The notes beneath the pieces are model-generated. The model saw nothing but the letters and a program-made list of their open reading frames with translations. It ran no database searches and was not told the DNA's origin. Below, piece after piece: positions 9,171 through 18,637 of a stretch of 64,000 nt of DNA (the first letter of the stretch is position 1; each line of letters starts with the position of its first letter). Source of the stretch: Pseudophaeobacter profundi. GTDB taxonomy: Bacteria > Pseudomonadota > Alphaproteobacteria > Rhodobacterales > Rhodobacteraceae. Location: contig NZ_JARJEF010000006.1 in the NCBI RefSeq assembly GCF_029697505.1, forward strand, positions 62,001 through 126,000, read 5' to 3'. Both the position numbers and the translations under genes were made by a program.

Positions 9171-10184
9171 CTAGATCAGATCCTGCGCCGCGAGGGCACG
9201 TTGGATTTCGCGGCGTACCAATTTGCGCACATTGCGGGTAATCCGCTCGCCGAGCGCCCCCTGCAGCTCGCTTCGGACAATTTCTGCCACCATTTCGCGC
9301 AGGCTGTCTTCGTCCAGGTAGCGATCATCCCCGGCACCCTGCTCCAACAGGTCCAGAGTTTCGCGGGTCACCGCGTCCTGAACCAGATCTGCCGCATCCA
9401 GAGGCTCTTGCTCAGCCGGTTCATCTGCAATTGATGCAGACGCGGTCTCGGCTGCGTCCTCTGCAGGCGCGACAATGTCGTCCTGCCATTCCAGCGTTTC
9501 GATATTGGTGCCGGCATAGGGATCCCTGGAATCGCCATCAGGCTCCCACTGGTCCTGCGCCCGCGCCACCTTGGCCTCAAGCTCGGCAATCTTTTGCACC
9601 ACAGCCGAAACCCGTTCGCTGCCATCCAGCTCCGGCGTCAGTTGCACCTCTGAAGGTTGGCGCGCAGCATCCGGGCTGGCAGGCGCATCCGCGCCGTGCA
9701 GGGTCTCTTGCGGGGCGGCAAAGGGATCTGCTGCACCAAACAGAGTTGCCCCCGGCTCCTGCCAGGGGGCAGTGTCATCCGGGGTTTCCATCTCGGCATC
9801 GGCGACCACGGTCTCTGGCGGTTCTGCCTCTGAAGTCGCTGCCTGCGCCGCCTCGGCAATCTCCGCTGTCAGTCCTGGCAGCGGACCATCCTTGACGTCC
9901 CTATTGGTCTGAAAACTCAACACCTCGGCTGGATCAAGCTCCGGCTGTGCATCCAGTACGATAGCCGCTTCATCTTGCAGGGGGGGAACTGCGTCCTGTT
10001 CTGCGGCAGCGGGGGCGCCTTCCGGTGCGCTCTCGGCCACCCGCAAAGCAGGCGTCAGAACCAACCGCGACTTTGGCGTTGCCGCCGCGCTCGCAGGTGG
10101 GGCCACGCGCCCATCTTCGCTCACCAAACGGCGGATAGAGGAGAGCACATCTTCGATTTCAGCCTGCGTTACAGGATCGGACAT
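9171..10184 (-). CDS. PopZ-like polar scaffold candidate
   Basis: This 337-residue protein has three parts: a short conserved N-terminal helix (residues 1-25, IEDVLSSIRRLVSED), a long acidic, alanine/proline-rich middle, and a C-terminal helical block (about 285-337, LREMVAEIVRSELQGALGE then VRKLVRREIQRAL). This is the layout of PopZ/DUF2497, the polar organiser of Caulobacter: N-terminal binding helix, disordered acidic linker, C-terminal oligomerisation helices. It is immediately downstream of tolC; from memory, Caulobacter popZ also follows a tolC homologue (rsaFa). The C-terminal sequence is not close to Caulobacter PopZ, so homology is inferred. It is probably cotranscribed with tolC. 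Confidence 0.6.
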   Translation of the reverse strand: MSDPVTQAEIEDVLSSIRRLVSEDGRVAPPASAAATPKSRLVLTPALRVAESAPEGAPAAAEQDAVPPLQDEAAIVLDAQPELDPAEVLSFQTNRDVKDGPLPGLTAEIAEAAQAATSEAEPPETVVADAEMETPDDTAPWQEPGATLFGAADPFAAPQETLHGADAPASPDAARQPSEVQLTPELDGSERVSAVVQKIAELEAKVARAQDQWEPDGDSRDPYAGTNIETLEWQDDIVAPAEDAAETASASIADEPAEQEPLDAADLVQDAVTRETLDLLEQGAGDDRYLDEDSLREMVAEIVRSELQGALGERITRNVRKLVRREIQRALAAQDLI

Positions 10185-10257
10185 AGTATTTAAACCACTC
10201 TAGCCTTTACGCGAGTGTAGCTGCCCCGCTGCACACGCACAACATTTCTGCTGCCTT

Positions 10258-11670
10258 TTAGTTTTTTCCCAGGGCCCGCAGCACACGATCCAGATCGCGG
10301 CTTTGTTGGCTGACCTGGGCTGGCGCACTTTTGACCAGGTTATAATACAGCGTTGGGTCGTAGATTTCGACAGCCAGGCCAAGGTGTTCAGCCGTCAAAA
10401 GCCCCTGCGCCTGCAACAGGGCATAGGCAGCGGTCGCCTGGTTGGCCCGCGACTGTACCCGCGAGGTCAGCGCATTCAGCAAATCCTGTTCCGCCTGCAA
10501 CACATCCAGCGTGGTACGCGCACCCAGGGTGGCCTCTTCGCGAATCCCGTCAAAGGCGACCTGCGCCGCCCGCACACTTTCGTTAGAGGACACAAGGCTG
10601 GCCGAGGCGGCCTCAAGCGTGACATAGGCCGCTGCGACATCCTGGGTCACGGCCCGCTGTACGGTGATCAACTGGCCGCGCGCCGCATCGCCAGAGGCCA
10701 TGCTGGAACGCAGGGCCGAAGCCAGCGCACCGCCGGCATAGATTGGCTGGGTCAAGGTGATGCTAGCACCAGATGTATCAGAGTCAGCCGTCGAGGAAAG
10801 CCCGAGGGTGGTGCTGACATCCGCACTAAACCTGACGTTTGGGCCAAGCCCCTTGCGCGCGGCTTCAACACTATAATCAGCTGCCTTAACCGAATGCTGC
10901 TGCGCCAGAAGGCTGGGGTGATTGCGGTTGGCGATGGCTTCGGCAGAGGACAAAGAGGCCACCCGCTTAGGCAAAGGGGGCGCGCCGGCAACAGTCCCGA
11001 TGGGGTTGCCAACCGCCTCAACATAGGAGGCTTTGGCTTCCAGCAGATTACCACGGCTTTCAATCAGATTGGCCTGGGCCGAAGCAAGGCGGCTCTGCGC
11101 CAAGGCAACATCGGTGCGGGTGACTTCGCCAACTTCAAAGCGATCCTGCGAGGCCTTCAGCTCTTCTTGCAGCAAACGCAGGTTGTTGCCCTGAAGCCGC
11201 ACGATTTCATTTTGCAGCAACACGTTCACATAGGCCTGCACCGCATTGAACAGCACCTGTTGTTCAATGTTGATCAGGCTTTGCCGAGTGGCCAGAACAG
11301 TTTGCTGCGCAGCCAACTGTCGAAGGCGCGTCGCGCCGCCATCAAACAACAGCAGGCTCAAGTTCAGGCCCGTGCTCAGCTCATCGTTCGTAATGTCGCG
11401 GGCTGAAAGCCCCGTATCGCTGTTTCGGTGACTGGCAGTGATCGTCCAGTTGATAATCGGGCGCAGCCCGGCAACGGCGGCAGCGACGTTTTCGTCCTGC
11501 ACCCGCAGCAAAGCCCGGTTTTGTTCCAGCAAGCCGCTGGATTTATAAGCGCCAATCAGTGCGTCTGACAGATTATCCGCGCTGGCGGCTTTTGGCAGTG
11601 TGAAGGCAAGCGCCGCAGTGCCTGCGAATACAAAAGCCTTAAACAAACTTGCCAAATTCTTCTTGTACAT
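10258..11670 (-). CDS. tolC: TolC-family outer membrane channel
   Basis: The 470-residue protein has an N-terminal signal peptide (to about residue 31, AASA-D) and the two repeated long helical-hairpin halves of TolC-like proteins (for example ALAQSRLASAQANLIESRG and LDVLQAEQDLLNAL). It forms the trimeric outer-membrane and periplasmic tunnel for type I secretion or tripartite efflux. No periplasmic adaptor or inner-membrane pump is adjacent, which suggests a shared channel. It is followed by the PopZ-like gene and preceded by a PIMT-family gene on the same strand. Confidence 0.92.
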   Translation of the reverse strand: MYKKNLASLFKAFVFAGTAALAFTLPKAASADNLSDALIGAYKSSGLLEQNRALLRVQDENVAAAVAGLRPIINWTITASHRNSDTGLSARDITNDELSTGLNLSLLLFDGGATRLRQLAAQQTVLATRQSLINIEQQVLFNAVQAYVNVLLQNEIVRLQGNNLRLLQEELKASQDRFEVGEVTRTDVALAQSRLASAQANLIESRGNLLEAKASYVEAVGNPIGTVAGAPPLPKRVASLSSAEAIANRNHPSLLAQQHSVKAADYSVEAARKGLGPNVRFSADVSTTLGLSSTADSDTSGASITLTQPIYAGGALASALRSSMASGDAARGQLITVQRAVTQDVAAAYVTLEAASASLVSSNESVRAAQVAFDGIREEATLGARTTLDVLQAEQDLLNALTSRVQSRANQATAAYALLQAQGLLTAEHLGLAVEIYDPTLYYNLVKSAPAQVSQQSRDLDRVLRALGKN

Positions 11671-11783
11671 CGGTAACCCTATTCGTTTGCCGCGCCGCCA
11701 GCCGCGGGAAGATTATTATGTATCAGGCCCCACATTCAGCCGGACCTAGCATATCATTGCAACGCCCCCGAACCAAAGCCCCC

Positions 11784-12437
11784 CTAAAGCGCGAAGGCCG
11801 CAGCCCGTTCAAACCCTGGCATGACCGGCGCAGTTGCGTTGAATTCAAAGCGCCAGGAAATCTGATCGCCCTGTTTATATCCCACCTTCACCTCGCCCAG
11901 GGCTCCGGTCATGAAGATGACGGCAATGCGACCGCCGTCTTTCAGCTGTGCCAGCAACTGGTCGGGCAGGACTTCGACGCCGCCCTGCACCAGGATAACA
12001 TCATAGGGGCCATGTTCGGCAGCGCCCTCGGTCAGCGGGCCGACATGGACGATGGCATTATCAGCGCCCGCCTCTGCAAGCTGCGACTGGGCCTCACCGG
12101 ACATTTCTTCATCTTCTTCGACGCCGATCACCATCTGCGCCATCTGGGCGGCGACGGCGGTGGAATAGCCCAGCCCGCAACCCACATCGAGCACCAGTTC
12201 ATTCCGCTGGATATCAAGCGCGTCCAGCATTTTGGAAAGCGTGCGCACCTCGATCAATGCGCGCCCGGCCCCAAGATCCATGTTGCGGTCCGCATAGGCG
12301 GCTTCGCGTTGTGCATCTGGAACAAAATCTTCGCGCGCAACAGCCAGCAGCGCCTCGATGATCGGGTATTTGGTCACATCCGAAGGGCGGACCTGGGTGT
12401 CAACCATCATGCGGCGACGTTCGGCAAAGTCGGTCAT
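11784..12437 (-). CDS. Protein-L-isoaspartate O-methyltransferase family protein
   Basis: The 217-residue protein has the SAM-binding motif VLDVGCGLGYSTAVAAQMA and the PIMT-like sequence around VRPSDVTKYPIIEALLAVAREDFVPDA. The highly conserved PIMT segment after motif I is divergent (MVIGVEEDEEMSGEAQSQL). Proteins of this type are often annotated Pcm but may not repair isoaspartate. The position just upstream of tolC (113-base gap) is a recurrent alphaproteobacterial arrangement as I remember it. Cytoplasmic; true substrate unknown. Confidence 0.8.
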   Translation of the reverse strand: MTDFAERRRMMVDTQVRPSDVTKYPIIEALLAVAREDFVPDAQREAAYADRNMDLGAGRALIEVRTLSKMLDALDIQRNELVLDVGCGLGYSTAVAAQMAQMVIGVEEDEEMSGEAQSQLAEAGADNAIVHVGPLTEGAAEHGPYDVILVQGGVEVLPDQLLAQLKDGGRIAVIFMTGALGEVKVGYKQGDQISWRFEFNATAPVMPGFERAAAFAL

Positions 12438-12552
12438 ATGCTAAACTCTTTTGTTCAGTCTGTTTGCGGGATATTGTGCCATATCACAGCATCTACAGCA
12501 ACGACGCATAACCTCGCGCAGCGGCAAAAAGCAGGTCCTGTTGCACTGAGAG

Positions 12553-13086
12553 CTATTTCTTCTTCACGAATTTGGTCAAAATAACAATTCTTTGGCCCTC
12601 AACGCGGCCCTCGATGTGCTCGGGATTGTCCTGCACCAGAGAGATGCCCCGCACCGCGGTACCGCGCTTGGCGGTAAAGCCTGCGCCCTTGACGGGCAGA
12701 TCCTTGATCAACACCACATTGTCGCCAGCCGCAAGCGGCGCGCCGTTGCTGTCAACATGGCCACCAGCCACCACCTGGTTGTCCACCCAGGCACGGGTCT
12801 CATCCTCCAGCCAGAGCTGTTCTGCCAGATCGCGGGCCCAGTCGTGCTCTGCCAGCCGGGCCAAGAGCCGCGCGGCCAGAACCTGCACTGCGGGCTCTGA
12901 CGACCACATGGACGCCCCCAGGCAGCGCCAATGCGCCGCATCCAGATCGCCGTCGATCTGCGTCTGACAGGTGGCGCAGATCTGCACCCCTGCATCCTCG
13001 GGGCCGCCCGGGACAGCGTAAAAACGGGTCTCTTGCGCGGCAGAACACAGATCACAAACCGGGGAAGCTGGTGTGGCGGCGGACAT
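12553..13086 (-). CDS. PhnA-type zinc-ribbon protein
   Basis: The 177-residue protein has an N-terminal zinc ribbon (CDLCSA about residue 10 and CATCQT about residue 33) and a C-terminal PhnA/YjdM domain (DNVVLIKDLPVKGAGFTAKRGTAV). The name comes from the E. coli phn region, but this family is not needed for phosphonate use and its function is open. The frame is open upstream to 13275; I chose ATG 13086 because it immediately precedes the conserved ribbon. No phosphonate genes are nearby. Confidence 0.8.
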   Translation of the reverse strand: MSAATPASPVCDLCSAAQETRFYAVPGGPEDAGVQICATCQTQIDGDLDAAHWRCLGASMWSSEPAVQVLAARLLARLAEHDWARDLAEQLWLEDETRAWVDNQVVAGGHVDSNGAPLAAGDNVVLIKDLPVKGAGFTAKRGTAVRGISLVQDNPEHIEGRVEGQRIVILTKFVKKK

Positions 13087-13296
13087 GGCGGGGCTCCGGA
13101 AAAAGGAAATAAGGTTAGGTTGCCCTCGCCTTAGCGGCTTCTTCCATGGAAGAAAAGCCTCGCGGGCCTCTCGCGGGTCTACGGGGCAGCTGCCACCGCC
13201 CAGGCAAAGCCCCGCGCGAGCGCCGACAATACGTCGCCCCCTGCCCCCCTCGACACAGGCCATCCTGTGCTCCACATGACGACGGGCAACCGGGCG

Positions 13297-13602
13297 TTAT
13301 TCGGCGCAGGTGCTGCAAAAGCGGGTCGACGGCACCGAATCCAGCAATTGGCCGCCAATCTCTTCACCGCAAATCTGGCAATACCCGTAAGTGCCTTCCT
13401 GCAAGCGGGCCAGAGCGGCATCAATCTGGTGCAACTCATCCGCATACTGGTCACCCAAAGGCCTACCTGGATAAAGCAACAGATCAGGCAGTACCCCACC
13501 CTGCTGTCGCGCGCCAGAAAAGACCTGTGCGGCCTCTTTCGCCGGTACCGTCAGCGCCCGGCGACGCGCCTCCAGTATCGCTTTTTGTGCTGAATAGCTC
13601 AT
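13297..13602 (-). CDS. DksA/TraR-type zinc-finger protein
   Basis: This 101-residue protein ends in a C4 zinc finger, YGYCQICGEEIG...STRFCSTCAE. Before the finger is a short helical stretch with IDAALARLQEGT, typical of DksA/TraR relatives. It lacks the long coiled coil of full DksA, so it is a short TraR-like form. Such proteins can bind the RNA polymerase secondary channel, but that is inference here. The ATG at 13602 has GGGG at -5; the frame upstream is open without a better start. Confidence 0.8.
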   Translation of the reverse strand: MSYSAQKAILEARRRALTVPAKEAAQVFSGARQQGGVLPDLLLYPGRPLGDQYADELHQIDAALARLQEGTYGYCQICGEEIGGQLLDSVPSTRFCSTCAE

Positions 13603-13855
13603 CCCCGACCCTCCCAAATCAGTGACCTGCCCCGATCCTACCATAGGTTAGGGACAGGCAGTTCACGACGTGAAAAATGAGGGAAGATCAGCAAAAAGTT
13701 GCGACAATTTCGCGAAGACCGCTTGCGCAACGCATAAAATCACAGCCACATGCGTGAATTTCAGACAATCTAGAAATAGCTACAGCGGCCACGACAAAAC
13801 AAAGGACAGCGGCGAACCCAGGGTGGGCGCAAAGCGCCCTACCCCCGGACGGCGT

Positions 13856-15655
13856 TCAGCTATCCATCTTGAGCGCCGAGATAAACGCTTCCTGCGGAAT
13901 GTCGACCTTGCCGAACTGGCGCATCTTTTTCTTACCCTTCTTCTGCTTTTCCAGCAGCTTTTTCTTCCGGGTTGCGTCGCCACCGTAGCATTTGGCGGTC
14001 ACGTCTTTGCGCATCGCAGACAGGGTTTCGCGGGCAATCACCTTGCCGCCAATCGCCGCCTGGATCGGGATCTTGAACATATGGCGCGGGATCAGATCTT
14101 TCAGCTTTTCAACCATGGCGCGGCCACGGGCCTCGGCACGGTCGCGGTGCACCATCATCGACAAGGCATCGACGGGTTCATCATTCACCAGCACCGACAT
14201 CTTGACCAGGTTGTCCTGCTGGTAGCCGGTCATCTGGTAATCAAAGGAGGCATAGCCCTTGGTCACCGATTTCAGCCGGTCATAGAAATCAAACACCACC
14301 TCGTTCAGTGGCAGATCATAGACCGCCATGGCGCGGCTGCCTGCATAGGTCAGATCCAGCTGGATGCCGCGACGATCCTGGCAGAGCTTCAGCACATCGC
14401 CAAGATATTCATCCGGCACCAGGATGGTCGCCTTGATGCGCGGCTCTTCCAGGTGATCAACAATGGTCAGGTCCGGCATATCGGCGGGGTTGTGCAGCTC
14501 TACCATGCTGCCATCACGCATATAGACGTGATAAACCACCGAAGGCGCGGTGGTGATCAGATCAATGTCATACTCGCGCTCGACCCGGTCGCGGATCACT
14601 TCCAGGTGCAAAAGGCCAAGGAAGCCACAGCGGAAGCCGAAGCCCAGCGCCGCCGAGGTTTCCATCTCAAAGCTGAAAGACGCGTCATTCAGCGCCAGCT
14701 TGTCGATGGCATCGCGCAGATCTTCAAATTCGGAACTATCAACTGGGAACAAGCCACAGAACACCACCGGCTGCGCAGGCTTAAAGCCTGGCAAAGCATC
14801 TTCGGTGCCTTTTTTCTCATGGGTGATGGTGTCGCCTACCCGGGTATCGCGCACCTGTTTGATAGAGGCGGTCAGAAAGCCGATCTCGCCGGGGCCGAGT
14901 TCGTCAATCACCGTCATGGCCGGGCGGAAGACGCCGATGCGATCCACATGGTGCGTAGAGCCATTGGAGAGCATCTTGATCCGCTCACCCTTTTTCAACA
15001 CCCCGTCCATGATCCGCACCAGAACGATCACGCCAAGATAGGCGTCATACCAGCTGTCCACCAGCATCGCCTTTAGCGGCGCGTCGCGGGTGCCCGTCGG
15101 TGCAGGCAGTTCATTGACGATGGCTTCCAGTGTTTCGTGGATGCCCTGGCCTGTCTTGGCCGAAACCCGAATGGCGCCGGTGGCCTCAATGCCGATGACA
15201 TCTTCAATCTGCTCTGCCACCCGGTCACAGTCCGAGGCCGGAAGGTCGATCTTGTTCAGCACCGGCACGATCTCGTGGTCGGCCTCCATCGCGTGATAGA
15301 CATTGGCCAATGTCTGCGCCTCAACCCCTTGCGTGCTGTCGACCACCAGCAAAGAGCCTTCAACCGCACGCATCGAGCGCGAGACCTCGTAAGCAAAGTC
15401 GACGTGACCAGGGGTGTCGATCAGGTTCAGCACGTATTGCTCGCCATCGTCCGCCTTGTAGTCAATGCGCACCGTATTGGCCTTGATGGTGATGCCGCGC
15501 TCGCGCTCGATATCCATCGAGTCCAAGAGCTGCGCCTTCATATCACGCACCTCCACAGTGCCCGTCTCTTGGATGAGCCGGTCAGCGAGGGTGGATTTGC
15601 CATGGTCGATATGGGCGACGATGGAGAAATTGCGGATTTTGGCGAGATCTGTCAT
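13856..15655 (-). CDS. lepA: Elongation factor 4 (LepA)
   Basis: The 599-residue GTPase has G1 AHIDHGKS (residues 14-21), G3 DTPGHVDF, G4 NKID and the LepA-specific C-terminal domain ending [20 protein letters not shown]. LepA assists ribosome biogenesis and translation under stress. The ATG at 15655 was chosen over one 36 bases upstream because [15 protein letters not shown] is the normal family start. The opposite strand has long open frames over this gene, which are composition shadows. Confidence 0.95.
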   Translation of the reverse strand: MTDLAKIRNFSIVAHIDHGKSTLADRLIQETGTVEVRDMKAQLLDSMDIERERGITIKANTVRIDYKADDGEQYVLNLIDTPGHVDFAYEVSRSMRAVEGSLLVVDSTQGVEAQTLANVYHAMEADHEIVPVLNKIDLPASDCDRVAEQIEDVIGIEATGAIRVSAKTGQGIHETLEAIVNELPAPTGTRDAPLKAMLVDSWYDAYLGVIVLVRIMDGVLKKGERIKMLSNGSTHHVDRIGVFRPAMTVIDELGPGEIGFLTASIKQVRDTRVGDTITHEKKGTEDALPGFKPAQPVVFCGLFPVDSSEFEDLRDAIDKLALNDASFSFEMETSAALGFGFRCGFLGLLHLEVIRDRVEREYDIDLITTAPSVVYHVYMRDGSMVELHNPADMPDLTIVDHLEEPRIKATILVPDEYLGDVLKLCQDRRGIQLDLTYAGSRAMAVYDLPLNEVVFDFYDRLKSVTKGYASFDYQMTGYQQDNLVKMSVLVNDEPVDALSMMVHRDRAEARGRAMVEKLKDLIPRHMFKIPIQAAIGGKVIARETLSAMRKDVTAKCYGGDATRKKKLLEKQKKGKKKMRQFGKVDIPQEAFISALKMDS

Positions 15656-16365
15656 GCAAGTGGATATGATTTGGTTTCTTGTCCTGGTCAAGCGCGCGTC
15701 TATGCTGGGATGAAGTTATTTATCCAAATCGACAGCCAAAGACGAATTGAGCTTGGCGAATTTGGACAAATGCAAAAATTTGGACCCGCTGGATGTCTGG
15801 CCAATGCCGCAAGATGAAAGCATCAGCCGCGCAATCACCACCCGCGCCACACTGCACGCCAGCGTCATATCCGCGCAGACGCAACAAACGGGTGTTTTGT
15901 CGAGTATCGAAAATGCCTGTCGCAACGAAGAAAGGCGCGAAAGTCTTCGACCGCAATGAGATCAAGACGGCTCGCCTGGTACACGTGGACGGTACGGCAC
16001 TCCATCTACTTTTATGCCATTGCGCAAGTTTGCCTGCGTATTTTGGGTTTGCTTTAGTCCAACAAAGGTCAGCGCCTGACCACGGGTGGGGGCGAAGCAC
16101 CCTCCGGTGGTGAAGGTCGGGCGTTGACCGGGGGGCCTCCGGTCAAAACCTCAGCTGATCGCACCCCGCCTATTTGAGGAAACATGGCGTCGCACCTGCC
16201 CAGGGTCAGGCACGCCCCACACCGGTTCCCACCCCAGCCCCGAACCCGGCAAGATGTTGCGCATTTGTAAAGCGAATTTAACCACGATTGAAACTTACCC
16301 CGCGCTTCGCCATATTCCCGCAAAACCGGGCACGGGATCCGGGACAATCACACGAGGGACATTTG
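15656..16365. other. 710-base stretch without a convincing gene
   Basis: Open frames here are short and unlike any family I know. Visible structure: GGGTG/CACCC stem (16084-16102) and a perfect eight-base stem TTGACCGG/CCGGTCAA (16124-16146). The lepA promoter should lie at the left edge and the promoter for the secreted protein at 16366 at the right edge. The middle (15700-16080) is less GC-rich than its surroundings and might be a decayed gene; I could not reconstruct one. Confidence 0.5.
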
Positions 16366-16707
16366 ATGAAATTGCTGCCCACCTGCCTGCGTCCTGCAGG
16401 GCTTTGTGCCGTATTGGCTGCTCAGGTTCTTACTGCGCAGATCGTGTTTGTACAGCCCGCCCAGGCCGGTGCGATCGAACGGGCCTGCCGCAGCTCTGAC
16501 CGGCTCGCCGCCAGCCCGGCCCTGTGCAACTGCATCCAGAAGGTGGCCAACCAGCAGCTCTCCTCTTCCGAGCGGCGCACTGTGTCCAAATGGTTTGCCG
16601 ACCCGCATCAGGCCCAGGTGGTGCGCCAGTCCAGCAATAAGCGCGACGAACAGCTCTGGCTGCGCTACAAGGTTTTTGGTGACACCGCCGCCAAGACCTG
16701 CGGCTAA
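16366..16707 (+). CDS. Small secreted cysteine-containing protein
   Basis: This 113-residue protein has a signal peptide (about residues 1-35, ending AQA) and a mature domain of about 78 residues with cysteines in ERACRSS, LCNCIQ and a terminal KTCG. I recall close relatives labelled 'arginine transporter' in Rhodobacteraceae genomes; nothing in this periplasmic globular domain resembles a transporter, so that label should be distrusted. GAGGG (16354-16358) supports the ATG at 16366 over the earlier in-frame ATG. Function unknown. Confidence 0.7.
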   Translation: MKLLPTCLRPAGLCAVLAAQVLTAQIVFVQPAQAGAIERACRSSDRLAASPALCNCIQKVANQQLSSSERRTVSKWFADPHQAQVVRQSSNKRDEQLWLRYKVFGDTAAKTCG

Positions 16708-16755
16708 GGCACCAGTCCGCCCCTTCCCCAATACACACCGATTGAACAGGTCGGC

Positions 16756-16790
16756 CAGACAGGCAGATCAGACAGGCAGATCAGACAGGC
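16756..16790. repeat. 13-base tandem repeat, 2.7 copies
   Basis: CAGACAGGCAGAT is repeated exactly at 16756-16768 and 16769-16781, then nine bases of a third copy follow to 16790. It lies in the 301-base gap between the secreted protein and the LysR gene, where no gene is seen. Confidence 0.85.
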
Positions 16791-17008
16791 CCGGCCTGCC
16801 CCCAGGCGGCAGCGACAGACCGCGACGCGGGATGATTTCAGAAACCCAAAGCCGACACCAATACGGCCCCTTCCCTCCGCATCCGGGCTTTCAACCCTCG
16901 TCAGATGCGACCTTGGGGGGGAATAGCCGGGGGATTGGCACCCTTGACCCACCAGCAAGCGCTGGAGGAAACTATCGTCAGGCAAACATTTTTTTCAGGA
17001 GCGCGGGC

Positions 17009-18010
17009 ATGTTGATCAAGGGGGTCACCCTTCGAGGGTTAGAGGTTTTTGAAACCCTGGCCAAGACCGGCTCGGTTGCGCAGACCGCCGATGTGACGGG
17101 CCTCAGCCAGCCTGCGGTCAGCCAACAGCTGCGCAACCTTGAAAAGGCTCTGGGAACAGAGCTGGTCGATCACAGCCGCCGCCCCATGGTGCCAACCTCT
17201 GCCGGGCGGAACTTTCTGGCCCGGACCCATGCGGTTTTGTCCGAACTGCGACTGGCACAGAGCGAGCTGTCAATGATGGATCTGAGCCACCTGCCAGAGC
17301 TGTCGATTGGTCTGATTGATGACTTTGACAACGATCTCACCCCCCGTCTGGTGACGTCCCTCGCCGAGAGCTTGACTGAATGCCGGTTCAAGATGATCAC
17401 CGCCTCCAGCCATGACATCCTGCGCGCCATCGAAGCCGGGGAGCTTCATCTGGCGATCACCGCCACCACCGGCGCCCCGCAAGGCGGGCTGATAGAATTC
17501 CCGCTGGTGCGCGATCCCTTTATTCTGGTGGCCCCCAAGGGCTATTACCCCACACCCAAGGTCACCGCAGAGCAGCTCGGTCGGCTGCCATTTCTGCGCT
17601 ATGCTGCCGACCAGCTGATTTCGCAGCAAATCGAAGCCCTGGTCCAGGATCGCACACAGGCACTAGAGCAGGAACAAGCGTTTGAAAATCGGTTTGAAAT
17701 TGGATCACACCTGGCGCTGATGGCCATGGTAGCGCGCCGTATCGGCTGGGCGGTGACAACGCCGCTGGGCTATATGCGTGCGGCGCGGTTCCACGATGAA
17801 ATCGACGCCTTTCCGCTGCCCTTCGGCCCCTCTGACGGGCTTTCTGCGCGCAAGATATCGCTCTTTGCCGGCAAGGACTGGGCCGATCAATTGCCCCGCA
17901 CTGTGGCGCAGACAACCCAGGGCTTGATCAAGCGGCAGATGGTGGCCCCCGCCATCGCCCGCCTGCCCTGGCTGGCGCAGGACTTCCGGCTGCTGGACGA
18001 ATTGCTGTAA
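17009..18010 (+). CDS. LysR-family transcriptional regulator
   Basis: The 333-residue protein has the LysR winged helix-turn-helix at residues about 7-65 (SVAQTADVTGLSQPAVSQQL) followed by a periplasmic-binding-like effector domain. It should act as a tetramer at its own or a neighbour's promoter. CAGGAG (16996-17001) supports the ATG at 17009. The genes around it run the other way or are unrelated, and there is no divergent partner close by, so its target cannot be inferred from position. Confidence 0.9.
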   Translation: MLIKGVTLRGLEVFETLAKTGSVAQTADVTGLSQPAVSQQLRNLEKALGTELVDHSRRPMVPTSAGRNFLARTHAVLSELRLAQSELSMMDLSHLPELSIGLIDDFDNDLTPRLVTSLAESLTECRFKMITASSHDILRAIEAGELHLAITATTGAPQGGLIEFPLVRDPFILVAPKGYYPTPKVTAEQLGRLPFLRYAADQLISQQIEALVQDRTQALEQEQAFENRFEIGSHLALMAMVARRIGWAVTTPLGYMRAARFHDEIDAFPLPFGPSDGLSARKISLFAGKDWADQLPRTVAQTTQGLIKRQMVAPAIARLPWLAQDFRLLDELL

Positions 18011-18100
18011 CCTCGCGCCTCGGTTTGCCCTGCCGGGTCCCTCAAGCGCGATACAGAGGAAGGCCGCACGGTCGCGCCGCCTCCCTCTCGGCCTTGCGGC

Positions 18101-18580
18101 TTAGTTCGTGTGCTTCATATGGCCACCCTGACCGGGCTTGCGTTCCAGATCCACAGGGATTTCGATGCTGATCTCACCGGCGTTCTTAAACACCAGCGTG
18201 AGGGAGACCACATCGCCATGCTCCAGCGTTTCGGTCAAGCCCATGAACATCACATGGTCACCGCCGCGTTGCAGCAGATGGCTGCCCTCAGCCGGGATGG
18301 CAAAGCCATCCTCTACATGCACCATCTTCATGATGCCATCGCCGCTTTCCATATGGGTGTGCAGTTCAACCCGCTTGGCCACGTCAGAGCGCACCGCAAG
18401 CAGCTGATCTGCTTCGGAGCTCATATTCATGATGTTCATAAAGGCAGCCCCGCTAGTGGCCATCTTGGTAGAGACGCGGGCATATTGGTCCTGCACCATG
18501 ATCTTGGCGCCCTCGGCAGAGGCAGCACCAGCAAGCGACACGGCGGCAACCGCCGCAAACAAAACGGATTTCAGGGACAT
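18101..18580 (-). CDS. Periplasmic copper chaperone PCu(A)C
   Basis: This 159-residue protein has a signal peptide (to about residue 22, GAASA) and the copper ligands of the PCuAC family: a histidine/methionine pair in ELHTHM, a following Met, and HVMFMGL. A His/Met tail (GGHMKHTN) ends the protein. Members deliver Cu(I) to the CuA centre of cytochrome oxidase or store periplasmic copper. AAAGGAG before the ATG at 18580 decides the start over the ATG six codons upstream. The next gene upstream on the same strand is a small secreted protein often found beside copper genes. Confidence 0.9.
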   Translation of the reverse strand: MSLKSVLFAAVAAVSLAGAASAEGAKIMVQDQYARVSTKMATSGAAFMNIMNMSSEADQLLAVRSDVAKRVELHTHMESGDGIMKMVHVEDGFAIPAEGSHLLQRGGDHVMFMGLTETLEHGDVVSLTLVFKNAGEISIEIPVDLERKPGQGGHMKHTN

Positions 18581-18637
18581 CTCTGTCTCCTTTCTCAAGT
18601 TACTGAAATTATAGGTGTAATTCTGGCTGTTGGATCG

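Noticed and set aside
13670-15076. Long plus-strand open frame (468 codons) over lepA
   Set aside because: It lies fully antisense to lepA, its translation is rich in His, Gln and Arg with no family pattern, and GC-rich codon bias makes such frames common.
15711-15818. Small plus-strand frame starting [15 protein letters not shown]
   Set aside because: The first part looks protein-like, but it stops after 35 codons, has no ribosome site and no continuation in another frame that I could join with confidence.
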